A stretch of 64,000 nt of DNA, taken from Eutypa lata (lineage: Eukaryota > Ascomycota > Sordariomycetes > Xylariales > Diatrypaceae). The notes below the pieces were generated by a model, which had not been told where the DNA came from, ran no database searches, and saw nothing but the letters and a program-made list of their open reading frames with translations. Position numbers and translations under genes: made by a program. Below are positions 24,591 to 36,777 of the stretch, in pieces (position 1 is the first letter of the stretch; each line of letters begins with the position of its first letter). The stretch spans positions 186,001 to 250,000 of the forward strand of contig JAKULF010000014.1 in assembly GCA_022661535.1 (NCBI GenBank). Reading direction: 5' to 3'.

Positions 24591-24951
24591 CGCTTATTTA
24601 AGCCCTCTCGGGAATGGCGCTAGCTCGACTCGGAAGTTCTGCGTGAAGAGCATAGTCCGATTTCTCTGAGACTTGCACTTGTTGTTCACCAGCCCAGCCC
24701 AGCCTATCGATGATATGCCGTCCGTCTTTTCTCGTCGCCCCGTTCCTTTGGCCACAACGGTCTGTGGCGTCACAGATTCTCTCCCTTTTTTAATCGTACC
24801 TGATTCGCTCTCTGGTTTAGGACAAGGGCTCCCCCCCTCTGCGGTACGTCATTACTGTAGTTCTTTTTATTTATTCTTTTATTTCCTTTTTTTTCTTTTC
24901 TTTTACCAGATGCGAGTGATCGACAGGATCAACATGGCGCCCCGGATTTAG
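24591..24951 (+). other. Orphan promoter/first-exon-like block (possible gene 5' remnant)
   Basis: TATTTAA (24595-24601) is followed by a CT-rich leader and an ATG at 24715. A 43-codon frame then meets a good donor (GTACGT, 24844) and a 66-nt intron with a strong pyrimidine tract ending ACCAG (24909). The next exon continues in phase (MRVIDRINMAPRI) but stops at 24951. An ATG in the context CAACATGGCG at 24940 would be an equally good start, with everything upstream then being leader. I infer the 5' end of a former gene whose body is gone. No product can be assigned. Confidence 0.3.
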
Positions 24952-27900
24952 TGCGACAGTAATGTACGATGACACTATAACCAGGAGCCTACATGTGCAT
25001 CTGTTTGAAGTATACATAACTACATAAATACATAGACTGATAGATAATGCGAAAACCGCCTGAGAATATACGGTGTGTGGAGATCAGGTGTCAAATAGAT
25101 AGATAGCGACTCGGTTATGATTCTATCGTCGTGCGCTTACATAGTAGTAGTAATACAAAAGGGGTGTTGAATTTAGTTAATATCAGGCGCTACATATAAA
25201 GATCATATTCGAGGTATATATTCTAGGAGTTCACTTATATGAGATACCTTGGATGGAGTACCCTTGTAACTACATTGCTCTTCAGATCCGTTATTGAACA
25301 ACTCCGATACCTCCCCGGCAAATGTCGCCCTCCGCCCGTAGCTAAGAATATAGTATCGGGGTTTGCTCCAGACGTGGCGTAAACGGTCTTCGCAGCCCTT
25401 CATAGTTCTCTATGGCCATCTCGGCAAGAGGAGCGGGGCAACTTGGTATGGTCTTATTTAGTCCAATATTGTCAGCCTAAGGTAAACTGCATCCGTGCTA
25501 ATAATAATACACTGGTGTGCAACACGAATATACTGGTCAACGCTGTTGTGAGACCATTGGTGTCTATCATTTCGGTCAAGCGCCGGTGTGGCACAGCTAT
25601 GTATGCTCTACTATGTATAGGCTCCGCTTCCGTATTACCACCCCTTTTGCATTTTACCTCATAATGACCTGCAGCCGCCTCTCCTAGCTCCCGTTTTACA
25701 ATATGCACTTGCCCCCCATCATAATAGCAAGCGAGCTGGCTACCTAAATTGGCTAGGCAAACTACCGAGCGCTCTCTAGATATACCTACCACGGCATACG
25801 CACGTCTAGGCCTCTTGTCTGATCAGCGGCGGGTTTCTAACTACATACGTAGCCAAGCCAAAAAGAACAACAAAAACATCCTAGCCGTCTAGCGAAACGG
25901 ATTTCCGCGCCGCCTACATATTTGTGCATACATACCAGCATACCCAGCACATAACTACCTCTAGTTGCCTACTTAGTTAGACCTTGGAACGAAGACCAAA
26001 AGTACAATGCCAGCCACGCAATGACGGAGCAGATTTCCAGACTCGTCATGATATCTACATAAGTACTTAGTGCCTGTAGTCAGCTAACTATGTAGGCATA
26101 TGCACTTAACTACGTATATGTAGTAATCTAAACTCCTCCCCAAACTGGCGGGCTGCAGGGCGCTATATCTGACGATGGATTCTCGCCATCGCGTTAGGTC
26201 CAGGTGTTTCTTAATTTATTTTGTGGCCGAGTCCAGATTCACCAACTCCGGTTTCCGAAGCACTTCGGTGCTCAACCAGTTGAGCCACAATTCTGGCACG
26301 AGGCGTCTATATCGTTCCAGAGGCGCTCATGGCAATGGTATGGGCAGCCAAGGATAAAAGTGTTCACTCTTGAATCCTTCGTGATGCGACCCCGCGACGG
26401 ATATCAAGCCACGTAGCAACCTCGTCCCATCTTATCCCCCCATCCTTGCTATTGCTAGACACCATCCAGACACACCCTACATAGGTCATGTGGCAGGCGG
26501 CTGATATTTCCGGGGCGTATCGATAACGATGCTCGTTCGCTGTATTCAATCCATCTCCTAGCGCCGCGGGCGGAATGGCTTGACGATCATCAGTCACATC
26601 ATTGTAGTGATAGCATCCCTATTGGTGTAAGCAATGCGAATCTTTCGTCATACTATTAGTAAGTACTGATTTGGGCGGTTAGCCCATGAAACGTAAGAAT
26701 ATGCCGGGTTGCGGTGAGCCCAGGTGATAGGCTATTGGGTACAGCCGCCCGGTGCAACCAAGAAATCTCTCAAGGGAGAGATACCGCACCTGTCATCGCA
26801 GCTTTCTGATAGTTACCTGAAGGAGATTTACCGGATGTAGAATTCGAACGTGCAGGGTCGTCCAGGTACGCATCACACAACCTAGCTCTATAGTTTCTAG
26901 AATTATAGGGAGCCGCAAGCCACTTGACTCGAACCGTAACTGACTGGTTTAGAACCTGTCTTTGCCGGGAACCATGGGCCGCAGGAATTGTACTAGAAAT
27001 GCAGAGAACGCATGTCGCCTACATACCGACAGATATATTATATGGGGTTGTTAGGTAGGGGCCCCTACCCAACACCACGCTGTCAGGCTCCCTATATCGT
27101 CGGATCTCCGTGCTCAGATCCCGTGGCCATGCGTGCAAAACAAGGACAGCGACTAGGATCTCACAAGCAGCGGAGCTGGTCCAGCAGGGCAAACAGAGCT
27201 GTCAGAATGATAATTTAGATGGGACATGTCATGCATAAGACACCCACCTGCTCAATGTGTCCAATGTGTTGGGACAATGTTTCAATCCACCTGACAATAG
27301 ATCCGGTGATGGCCTGAATCTGATGAGGGAAAATACCGAAAAGGCTGTTGCTACACGATGAGCGCATACATCAAGGTCAGGCAGGGTGTGGTGTAGAAAA
27401 GGCTGTGGTCACATCGGTCGGCCGGTCCCCCCTAGGCCCCCAGAGCTTCTAGAATCATTAAAGGGGGAGGGGGATGCATGACGATTGGTCCCAGCCGGGG
27501 TTCTGCAGAATGGCAGGTTACAACAGTCAGCAGTAACATAAACTTGCCATTTTGGGAACTAACCCCGCGCCGCCGCCTCGAGCCTCCCCACGAGGGAAGC
27601 AGAAGGGTCTGAGGGTGTATTGTTCAGCAAGCTGTCAGCACATGAGAAACATCCCAATGAGTGTCCGATCCCGAAAGCGAATGAGGCCAGCCATGATAGA
27701 TACATACTTCGAGCCGAGCTTCTTGGGAGTGGAAAACAGCATGGGCGACACATGGGAGGCTGTGCGCAGATACCCTGCTCACCATGTGCCAACGTACGGC
27801 AAAGATCTATGTAATGTACGTATGCAGAGAGCTTTAGTTCTGTATCTATCCAATAAGGTTATTACTATGTACTTTATGTATGTAATCAATCCTATCCTAT

Positions 27901-30459
27901 CGCTCCTACGAAAGGAGCGGAAGCGAAAGCAAGGCCCGCAACGGCTCGATCGCATCTTTACCCCAGTCAGCCCAGTCTATACGAAATCGTACGCGGATGC
28001 GAGAAAACGAGAAACTTATGTCAGATAGATACATAGATAGATAGAATGGCTTAGCTCCGGTCGAAAGACTACCAGCTTCATAACTGCTGAGGCTCTCTCT
28101 CACCTATGTATTTTCATAAAGCTACCGCAAAGAAAATATGCATGCACGTGGTGTTGCTTCCCGTTCTGCTGGGTCTATTTTTGGTGTGAAGGAGACGGGC
28201 ATCTAAGCCAACCTGGCGAATGACGGCAATTCTTGCAGGCTAAGGATACCCCTGTTTCCTGATAGAAGATCCAGGGTGCAAAAGTACAGAGTACATTAGG
28301 TAGGTAGGTACCTACGACTTGCTACACAAAAACTATCAAATTATATATATTCGTGCTGATGGGTTGGTTCTCCAAAGTGATGTTCATTAACTGTTCTCCA
28401 GTAAACCTGTCTGGTGGTCATCACGGCAAATGCATAGGCTATTGTCCGAAACAGCGTGAAGCCTTCAGCCCAATAGTCGCTCCATAACATCAAAAATGCT
28501 TACATCCAATAAAGGGTTAGGTATTCCTGTACACTAATAACAACATCTCATAAAGGAAATGTTCGCTAATCCAATCTCAACCAATTGTCCCGACGCAGAG
28601 TGGGATCGCTTACGGTGAGCGTCCCATTCCGTCGATCAAAAGTTAGCTACTAACTAACTACGAAGTAGCTAGCAATCGATAACATGAGAATTCGTCATCA
28701 CCAATTCAATTTTCGGGTGAATGTCCCGACACTTTGACCGGCCTGCCGGCTTAGCAGATGATTCGCGGTGTTCCCCTTAAAACCACCCATTATATATGTA
28801 TGTAGTTACCGGGCGCGCCAAGCTATCACGAAAAGGGAACCGGCCGAGAGACGACTGTTGTTCTTCCCCAAAATGTAGCGACGTGCAGGAGCAATACCGA
28901 CGCAATTTGATCGTGCAGCAACCGCCGTTCCACCTGGCGCTAAACCTTTGAAGGTATTATTATACGATGTATGGGCTACAATATTCGGATAATTCTAGGA
29001 CATTACCTATACCAACTAACCTCGGAATTTACCTATTCACCACGTACATACATACGTAAGCTACCTATAGCATGAAGAATATCAGAAGCATCGCGCAGGC
29101 GTCTGGAATTTCCTATACGATATACCTACCACCTTGATTGCCTTGGTGCCACCAGGTCAATGTGTCCCGTGGTATTGTACGCTGTTGTAAGCTGTGCATC
29201 CAGTTCTGCCGACTTCTCGTGGTTTGATGGGTACGGTCCCTGTACTGCCAAAACCAACTACCGAGGTAGGTAGGTACCCATTCAAGTATCGTGGATACCT
29301 GTGTAGTATAACTCGGGTAAGCAATGCCCGGCAATCGGCACAGGTACATACCTAAATGTATGCAAGCCCCGTCCCGGCAAGTGTTGATGACCCAACGGTG
29401 CTATTTATGTATGTAGGCATTCACTAACGTCCACCCACCCATTTCGAGTTATGCACAAGACAAATCGCATACGACTAATAAACGGCGCCATGACGCCTTC
29501 TTGTGAATCATGAAACCCCCATAAAGCGCGCCTGATGGTAGCCTTCAGTCGGGAATAGTTGAGACAACCACCGTTAGCAGGCCCGACTAACATCTTTAGT
29601 CGGTCCGCAAATGGCCGAGTTCGATTGAAAATAATCAATTAATAATGATCCCGTCATCTACTTCGTGCTTCTGACGGTATTCCCGAGGCATGGTATGTAG
29701 CTACCTAATTACCTGTATCTATGTACGCACATTGTGATCTAAACGAGTACCATTCTACCAGAATGAAGGGGGTACTTCTGTCTGGTCTAGAAGGTCGCAC
29801 GGGATCACAAAAAGGTCGAAAACCGGTAATAGGCCTGGTTACGGGCAAGTGTTGGCAGGTCCAGATACAGTTAATCAGTAGTTTTCAGGTTTCGGCTCCG
29901 ACAACTCATATTTCCGGCTGCAAGCGAAGTCCAAGAGGGAAAAGATTCAGCCTCTTGGGCCTGTGGGGAACGGGGGGGATACACGTATTTGACTACTTCC
30001 CCAAGGCACTAAGGCGAATAGGCACCTATAGCTACCAGGCAAGATATACTAAGTAGTACTAGTACAATTTTACTATTAAGGGGGTACGGTTTTATATTTA
30101 ACCCCTGCAGACAGACAAACAGACAGAGGGAGAATAAGGGGTGCCTCGCTGGCTGTGCGCACAGAACCTCGAGAACGGTAGAACTGCTAACCTTTTTTTT
30201 CTTTTCGGTCCCGAGTCCTCAGGAACTTCGCGTTACCTTCCCGAATGGTCAGCCCCATTCGCAAGGCGGGGACAAGGGGCCCGGTAGCTGAAGAGATCCC
30301 CTTCTTGCGTTCGGCTGATGATGATTGACAGGCTACGGCTACGGTGAACCGAGAGATCTAGCCACACTCAGTTAGCCGTGGGAATATCTCGTGGCTTGAA
30401 GACGCCTTAAGCTCTTTTCGGTCTGCGCGGAACAGGCCGTGCTTGGCTCCAAGTGCTCT

Positions 30460-30461
<2 letters not shown>

Positions 30462-30495
<34 letters not shown>
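30462..30495. repeat. (CT)17 microsatellite
   Basis: A CT dinucleotide run of about 34 nt in gene-free DNA. Confidence 0.95.
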
Positions 30496-30498
<3 letters not shown>

Positions 30499-31641
30499 GC
30501 CTTTCTTGTGTGACCAGGAGGCCAGTTAGATATCTCGGCAGGCAGGTCGCTTGATGGTCTGTGTCTCATAGCTTATCTTGCGAAGCAAGCAATGACGACA
30601 AAAGAAATGTAAGAGATCGAGGGCCATTCCTAAGCTGGTATAGCCCGTAATCATCACAAGATATATACCATCATCATCCTATCGTCCCCAGGACATTGCT
30701 GTTGTTCATCGTTATTGTACGTCAATAGATCGTCAAGAAGCCCCTTAACGGCATTTCTAGGGAGGCGGTGGTTCCAATGCGCGGGACGTATAAATACTAT
30801 ATGTATGTTGTTCATTACGTGGTGGAATCAATAATAAGCGGAATCGATCGGTTGACAAGGTTAGGCTTCCGGTGGCTGTGCAGGCGATCAGAGCGAGCTA
30901 GCCTCTTGTGTGCTTCTGCGCTCTATTCTTAGACTCAAATCCCGGGCTTGCAGGGCTTACAGCCAGGGAAAGCAGATCATAGTTAAATCGTAGCTCACTA
31001 GACCCGGGGCGAGCCAACCGACCCGTCGAAGCGTTGGAGCCGCTGATTGAAGGAATTACTTGCCCCGCGATGATCGTTCCTTAGCAGCAGCCATCGCCCT
31101 TTGTCCTTGTCTCGCGCCCTTCCGTCGCGTCCACTAGGTATGTTGATCTTTCATATCACCACTTTATCGCTAACCAGCCGGACCAGAACTAACAATTCAA
31201 TCTATGTATTAGTGCCATGTAGTAGGTATGTAGGTAGAGGGGCGGAGGGGCAGAAGGGGTGGTGGGCTTCGGCATTGGACGTCTTACAAGGTTTGTTTTG
31301 TCAGACAGGAGTTTGGCCGCATGCATGGTGTTACCACTACCAGGGATACGGATCGCAACGTCAACGTCGTAACAGGTGCCTCCTGAATCGTTGTATTCGT
31401 GATATCAATGCAGTATACCCCGCATAATAGGGCCGAAATACAGAACACCGCCGTGGCATCCCACCACCACCACCACCATCACTATCTGCGATGATAAATT
31501 ATTTGTCCGACGTGGGTTTTTCGAGCCTCCCTTCCCGGACTTGCTTACGTATGTACTTGTTTCCAAACGCAAGCAAAGCGGAGAGAACCGGCTCGCGACC
31601 CCGCCAACCTTAGTTGCGGCTCTCTGTTTTCGCCAATTGGC

Positions 31642-31678
31642 GATAGGCAATACCCTAATCGATCGGCTATTGCCTATC
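31642..31678. repeat. 11-bp inverted repeat next to a 12-bp palindrome
   Basis: GATAGGCAATA (31642-31652) is matched by its reverse complement at 31668-31678 with a 15-nt spacer. Immediately to the left is the palindrome CGCCAATTGGCG (31631-31642). No associated gene is seen. Confidence 0.5.
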
Positions 31679-34600
31679 AAACTCGATTCGTTATTCGCTG
31701 AGTTCCACGCGCGCATCTACCGACACCTCTTGACGCTCGGTAGTTATGTCACACGGCCAGGCAGATCGTATGTTACACTACATAGTAGTAGGCGTTTCGC
31801 TAGGTTACGTCTGATAAAAGCTGCGAATGGTCATTAGGTAGCAATGGCCCGGGGCATACTGTAACATCGGCTTACGTTCTGCACGTGGCTGACTATGCCT
31901 GCACCAAGCAAAGCTATTGTTCGTGGGTGCATATTCGTGGCCTTCCATTTGATGCTGAGACGTAGTAGTGCCGAGTTTTCGGTATGTGGGTGGGCGCGGT
32001 GGCTATCATGTGAGGAAAGAGCGGCATTTTGAACCAAACAAGCAGTTGTTCCGGCTACGAAGGAGTAAGTCTTGCCGGTGATCCAGTGCTCTATCCCGAG
32101 GATAAAGTAAAGTGTGCATGTAGCTACTACTCTGCTGCCATGGGTGCAATCGTGAAGCTAGAAAGTTGGTCTCTTAGAGTATGTAGATGGTAAACCACCT
32201 GTAGATATTGACAATCTTGACCCTACATATAAAGATAATACCCATAGTGATCCCATCTACCTCAACCTAGCGCCCTGGGGCTGTGTTAGTTAGTACACCT
32301 CCATGTTCGCTTTGGGGGTTGTGAAGTACTAGGTAATTATATACTACAACTGAGGTTGACAGAAGCGCTTAGGCGCGATGCTACTATTATCGACACAATC
32401 CCAGTTGGTCTTTGAGCAGTAGCTGAATGATAATACAAACCATTGAAGGTTATTCGAAGAAGTTTCAGGTTCCTCTTAGTGCATGGGAATATCTCCAAGG
32501 GCGCCTCGTGACCTTCGGCAGAACCAGGTGTCAGTTAAACCCAGACTACAATTCAAGCAACGCTCGAACCAAGACAGAACAAGACGAATTCAATATTCTC
32601 TCCGTTGGGATACAAGTTCCTACTATGGTATCTGACTCTCGGTTATTAAGATGGCGAAACTACCACCTAATCCGTCGGTTTTTGCTCTGTCCCGGAGCCC
32701 CTTTTCGATTCAGGAGGTATATGATTTGCCATATATGTATACAATTTTGTTCATTGGAGCCAAAACTAAGCTCGTCAAGTTCGTACCTATTCGATAATCA
32801 CTTCCTCTTGTTCGTTATGGATGATCAGAGCCGGGTGATTAAGATCCATCCTCTTGGGCCTGCCTTATGGCAAATTCAGGTGTTCTATATACAGCTATAA
32901 ATGAGGGACAGTAGGCGATTGACTTCATATGTTATCTAAGTAATGTGACTTATAAGTTCTGGTTCTGACACATAAGGCAATATATATTCTCTTCCTTTCT
33001 CTTCTTATTGTCCCAACACTGGGTGTGTGAAGAATAGTTGATTTGCTATGGTTGGGCAAACGATGATACTAATCCGTCACCTCCTGCCCTAAAGCTAGAT
33101 CCCATAACCAGAATTTAGCCTTGGGCGAGGAACTAGTAAGGTGGTATAAAGAGAAATTTGCTCTTTGGGGCATCTACTGTTCATGAATAGGTGTATATTT
33201 GGAGTGATGGAGAATTCGCTTGTCGTTAAATGCCCAAAGCAGACAACCTGCATTATATGGTGAGATTTATACATGTGATGAACCCCGAAATTATCTTCAA
33301 CTAAGCAATAAAGACTATTACTTGATCACTTTGTTTGTGGATTCATGTTGTATATATTATAATCTGCCTAGAAACAATGGGCTATTCGGATATATATGAT
33401 ATCCGCTACAAGGATTTCCCATGTGCTCAAACGTTAGAATCACGTGCAGAGGCTTTCCCTTACAAAAGTGTAACCTTCTTCAAGTAGGGTTTCCCTCCTA
33501 AATTTAAAACTATATAAATATAGGACAAGAATTGACAGTTGAAAGGTATGGAAAGCTGTAGAAAACTTGACTGGCTACTAATCTAGCGAAGGAAATGCGA
33601 ATAGAGCCTCCAGCGGTGAGTCTTTAATATCATGTTAAGCACCAACAGAAAGTATTGTTACTAGAAACAGAGAGCTTGTGTGAATTCAGTCTTCTATGGT
33701 AAAGTAATGTCTCTGAATACACCTAGGCATGGTTGCTCAAGACCACACAAGGCTCCGTTAGGTATATTACCTACTGTATGTTCTCTTGAGTTGTTGATGA
33801 CCCATAACTGTACAGAAAATTTACTCGACAGTGAACGGGCAATACAGGTTACAGGACAGGGGGGGTTTATAATGTTAGTTATTTTTACTGTATAGAGGTT
33901 TTAAATACTTCAGAAATCTACAAGTATAGAGAATATCCAGATATCAAGCAATTCCCATGTATAGAAAGAGATATACAACGACAATTTAGCTTTGTATAAG
34001 AACACTTCTCTGAAGAAGTAGGCTACCTAACATGACAACGACTCTTCATTCCATTTGCCCGTGACATAAACAATTTAAAGTTGCAGTGGTTAATGTGACG
34101 GCACAGGTACGATGGCAGTGCATCTATGAATTTACGCAATAAAGTAAATATATTAGCCTGGAGAGGAATATGGATCTCGTTAAGTAGGTTCCATGACAGA
34201 AGGCCTTACTTATAGTGCAAAATAGGATGCCTCGTCACGGGAACCACTCCCTAAGAATCCATCCTATATCCAGGGTGATATCTACCTATTGTGCTTCCTA
34301 CCATACACACAGATCTATCAAACATCTGCCGTAGCAGTTGGAACAACATTATCCTCTCGTTATAGGTATTGGAAAACTTCCCAAATCATCACTTTCTTGA
34401 ATCTCGAAAGATTTGGGGGGAGGAGGGGGGGAAGCTACCGTTAATATAGACTCTCGTATAAGGACCAACCATAGACCATGCTTTCAAAGAGTGAGTTACG
34501 TTATAATATGTGCATGTTATATGCAAATCCGTAAAGTACTTTTAGCTTTTATGTTGACTAAGTTATAAAGTGTTCATCTAAACCAATTTTATGATAATAT

Positions 34601-36071
34601 AATGTCTCGCGTCTAACATAATAGCTTACATATACTGAGCAATAAGAGACTGGAATAGTACAAAGCTAATCGGGCATGTTGCAAATATGTGACCAAGAGA
34701 TAAAAGCTATGGAAATTTACGATGTATACATATACAAACTAGGTAGATGGTATTTACTTATATATATATCAGATAATTCTCATCAGTTTCCATCAACCCC
34801 CCTTTCAGGTCATGACCTGGGCTACGAGTAGGTTCGTCTTGCTCATATTTGACAGTGAGTATTCGTTCGTAACCTCTGAAAGTCTTCATGGCCACTATAG
34901 TTAGACATATATTATAAGCTGTAAGGAGATAAGATATACGAAGGGTATGAGATGTAGAAGGCCTTAAGTAGGTTTGAGGTGGTGGGAAGATTCGGAGTGA
35001 AGCCCTGGCGACCTATATACGTTCTATGCAAAAGGGGAGAAGGTCTCTTGAGTTGTGGTGAGACAGGCGTTGATGGTCGTACCTATTCACCCAAAGCCCC
35101 GATCCCCCCCTTTCACTCTGCGACACACCTTCATCTGACATATGTTTTCCCTGTGTTGCTGGAGATTGATTGCTTCAAACCGAACATATCTCGTAGCAGC
35201 AGAATATCTACTAACGGGATTTTCTCACAACATTATGTCTATTATAGACAAGCAAATTGACGTTCTCATACTCGTGGTGCGTGATACCTCTAGACTCACT
35301 CCCATGATGATGATATGCCGAGTCTATATAACGGAACACATTTTTGCTTACATCCAAACGGAAATTTTATACCCATTGTGTCCCATGAACTCCATGCAGT
35401 CCAAACGCCCCTCTCGCACTTTGGCTTTCTATAACCGAGATGAATACTGGAGTGGACTATTTCTCGCCCTACAAGTTTGCTAGAGCCAGAGGAGCCAGCT
35501 ACATATACTCAACACCCTCGGTCGTCCCAAGCTATTCGTGAGTACCACTACTTGTGCTGAAAGCTAAGGTACGATCTATTATCTATATCTGGCTCGGGCC
35601 GATGTGGATGAAGATGAGCGCGGGCACTATGAGAACCCGAGGCCCACGTAGTCCACCGGGGCCGTCGCATCAGCTGGCCTAGCTGCGCTCATAGCTTATA
35701 CTAGACTGCAACAAACTTCATATGAGGTGGAATCTAAGTCCGGATGTTCGGCTACGGGTAGGTAGCTGGGCCGAGGGAAGCTGTCACGGTGCCCGCGTTT
35801 TGCGTAGACGACATAGATAACACTACCTATTACCGGAAGGTCTCATACGCCTCGCTTATTTATTGATATATAAAAAAGTCTTAAAACGCAAATATAAGTG
35901 CCATTGAAGTATGGCCCGTACCCTGGAACCAGGGTCTAGAACCATTATAGATAAATTATAATGTTCGTGGTCGTGGTAGCAATGGTTAACTGCCAGTTTA
36001 AGCGGTGTAATACGAGATTTTTTTTTAACCTACATACGAGGTCGTAATTCCTGCTGACGACTTGGAAAGTT

Positions 36072-36100
36072 GGCCGGCTGGCTGGCCGGCTGGCTGGCCG
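36072..36100. repeat. 12-bp GC-rich tandem repeat (about 2.4 copies)
   Basis: The unit GGCCGGCTGGCT is repeated in otherwise AT-rich DNA. No function is apparent. Confidence 0.8.
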
Positions 36101-36777
36101 AGAGACTTCCTCACCGCTTATAGACAACGTCGCGAAGACAATACTCTAGGACTGACGTATGAAAAGCAGATAATTGCCATACATAATTCAAGATCAACCC
36201 AATCCGATAAGGCGCTGCCAGCACAACACATTGAATTTCGAGATTTATCATTACTTATCACCGCGACTGTCCACGTACGCACCGCCACTTGCCTTGCAGC
36301 TTGTAGTAAGAAGACCCTTGAAGATCTGACAGGGATCCAAGACCTTCTAGCCTGTTCATGCCTTGTTTCTGCCTTGTTTTAGATATACGCTAGACTTATT
36401 GCAGTAAGGAAGGCCGAGCCACAGCGGGAAATCAGGGTCGCACCGGCTTGTTCAAGCCACTCAGTTCACCGGAGTACGGAGGACCCTGGAAAATCACGTA
36501 TAATCTAGGTAATGTTTGGGGTGGCCGAAGAAGCGCGACAAGGAAATTAGAGATTGAGAAGCGATTGGTTTCATGGTTTTTGGTATTATTATATGTATTC
36601 AATTTAATGCTAAGTATAACTAGATACCTTGACGGTGTGGCCCTTGGATCTTGTTGTTTCTCCATTTCAAATCATCTCTCATTCTCTTTTGTCATATCGT
36701 ACGTATACGCTGTTGTTCTTCTAGTTGTGTAGCATTCTTTTATCATTATTATTATTATTAAATCCCGTTAATGTAAT

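Larger units (their letters stand above)
24952..36777. other. Gene desert, part 2 (AT-rich, no gene recognised)
   Basis: Nearly 12 kb has no frame carrying a recognisable domain. The longest frames (27552-28028, 32427-32900) have low coding character; the second ends in protein-like text (LFVMDDQSRVIKIHPLGPAL) that I could not place. The most AT-rich part is about 32.9-34.9 kb, compatible with old, mutated repeats. A repeat-induced-point-mutation index would be needed to say more. The final few hundred bases are the promoter region of the epoxide-hydrolase-like gene. Confidence 0.5.

Noticed and set aside
26800..27000. Possible tRNA or structured RNA (TTCGAA-type motifs, paired segments)
   Set aside because: No consistent acceptor stem or A-box could be found on either strand.
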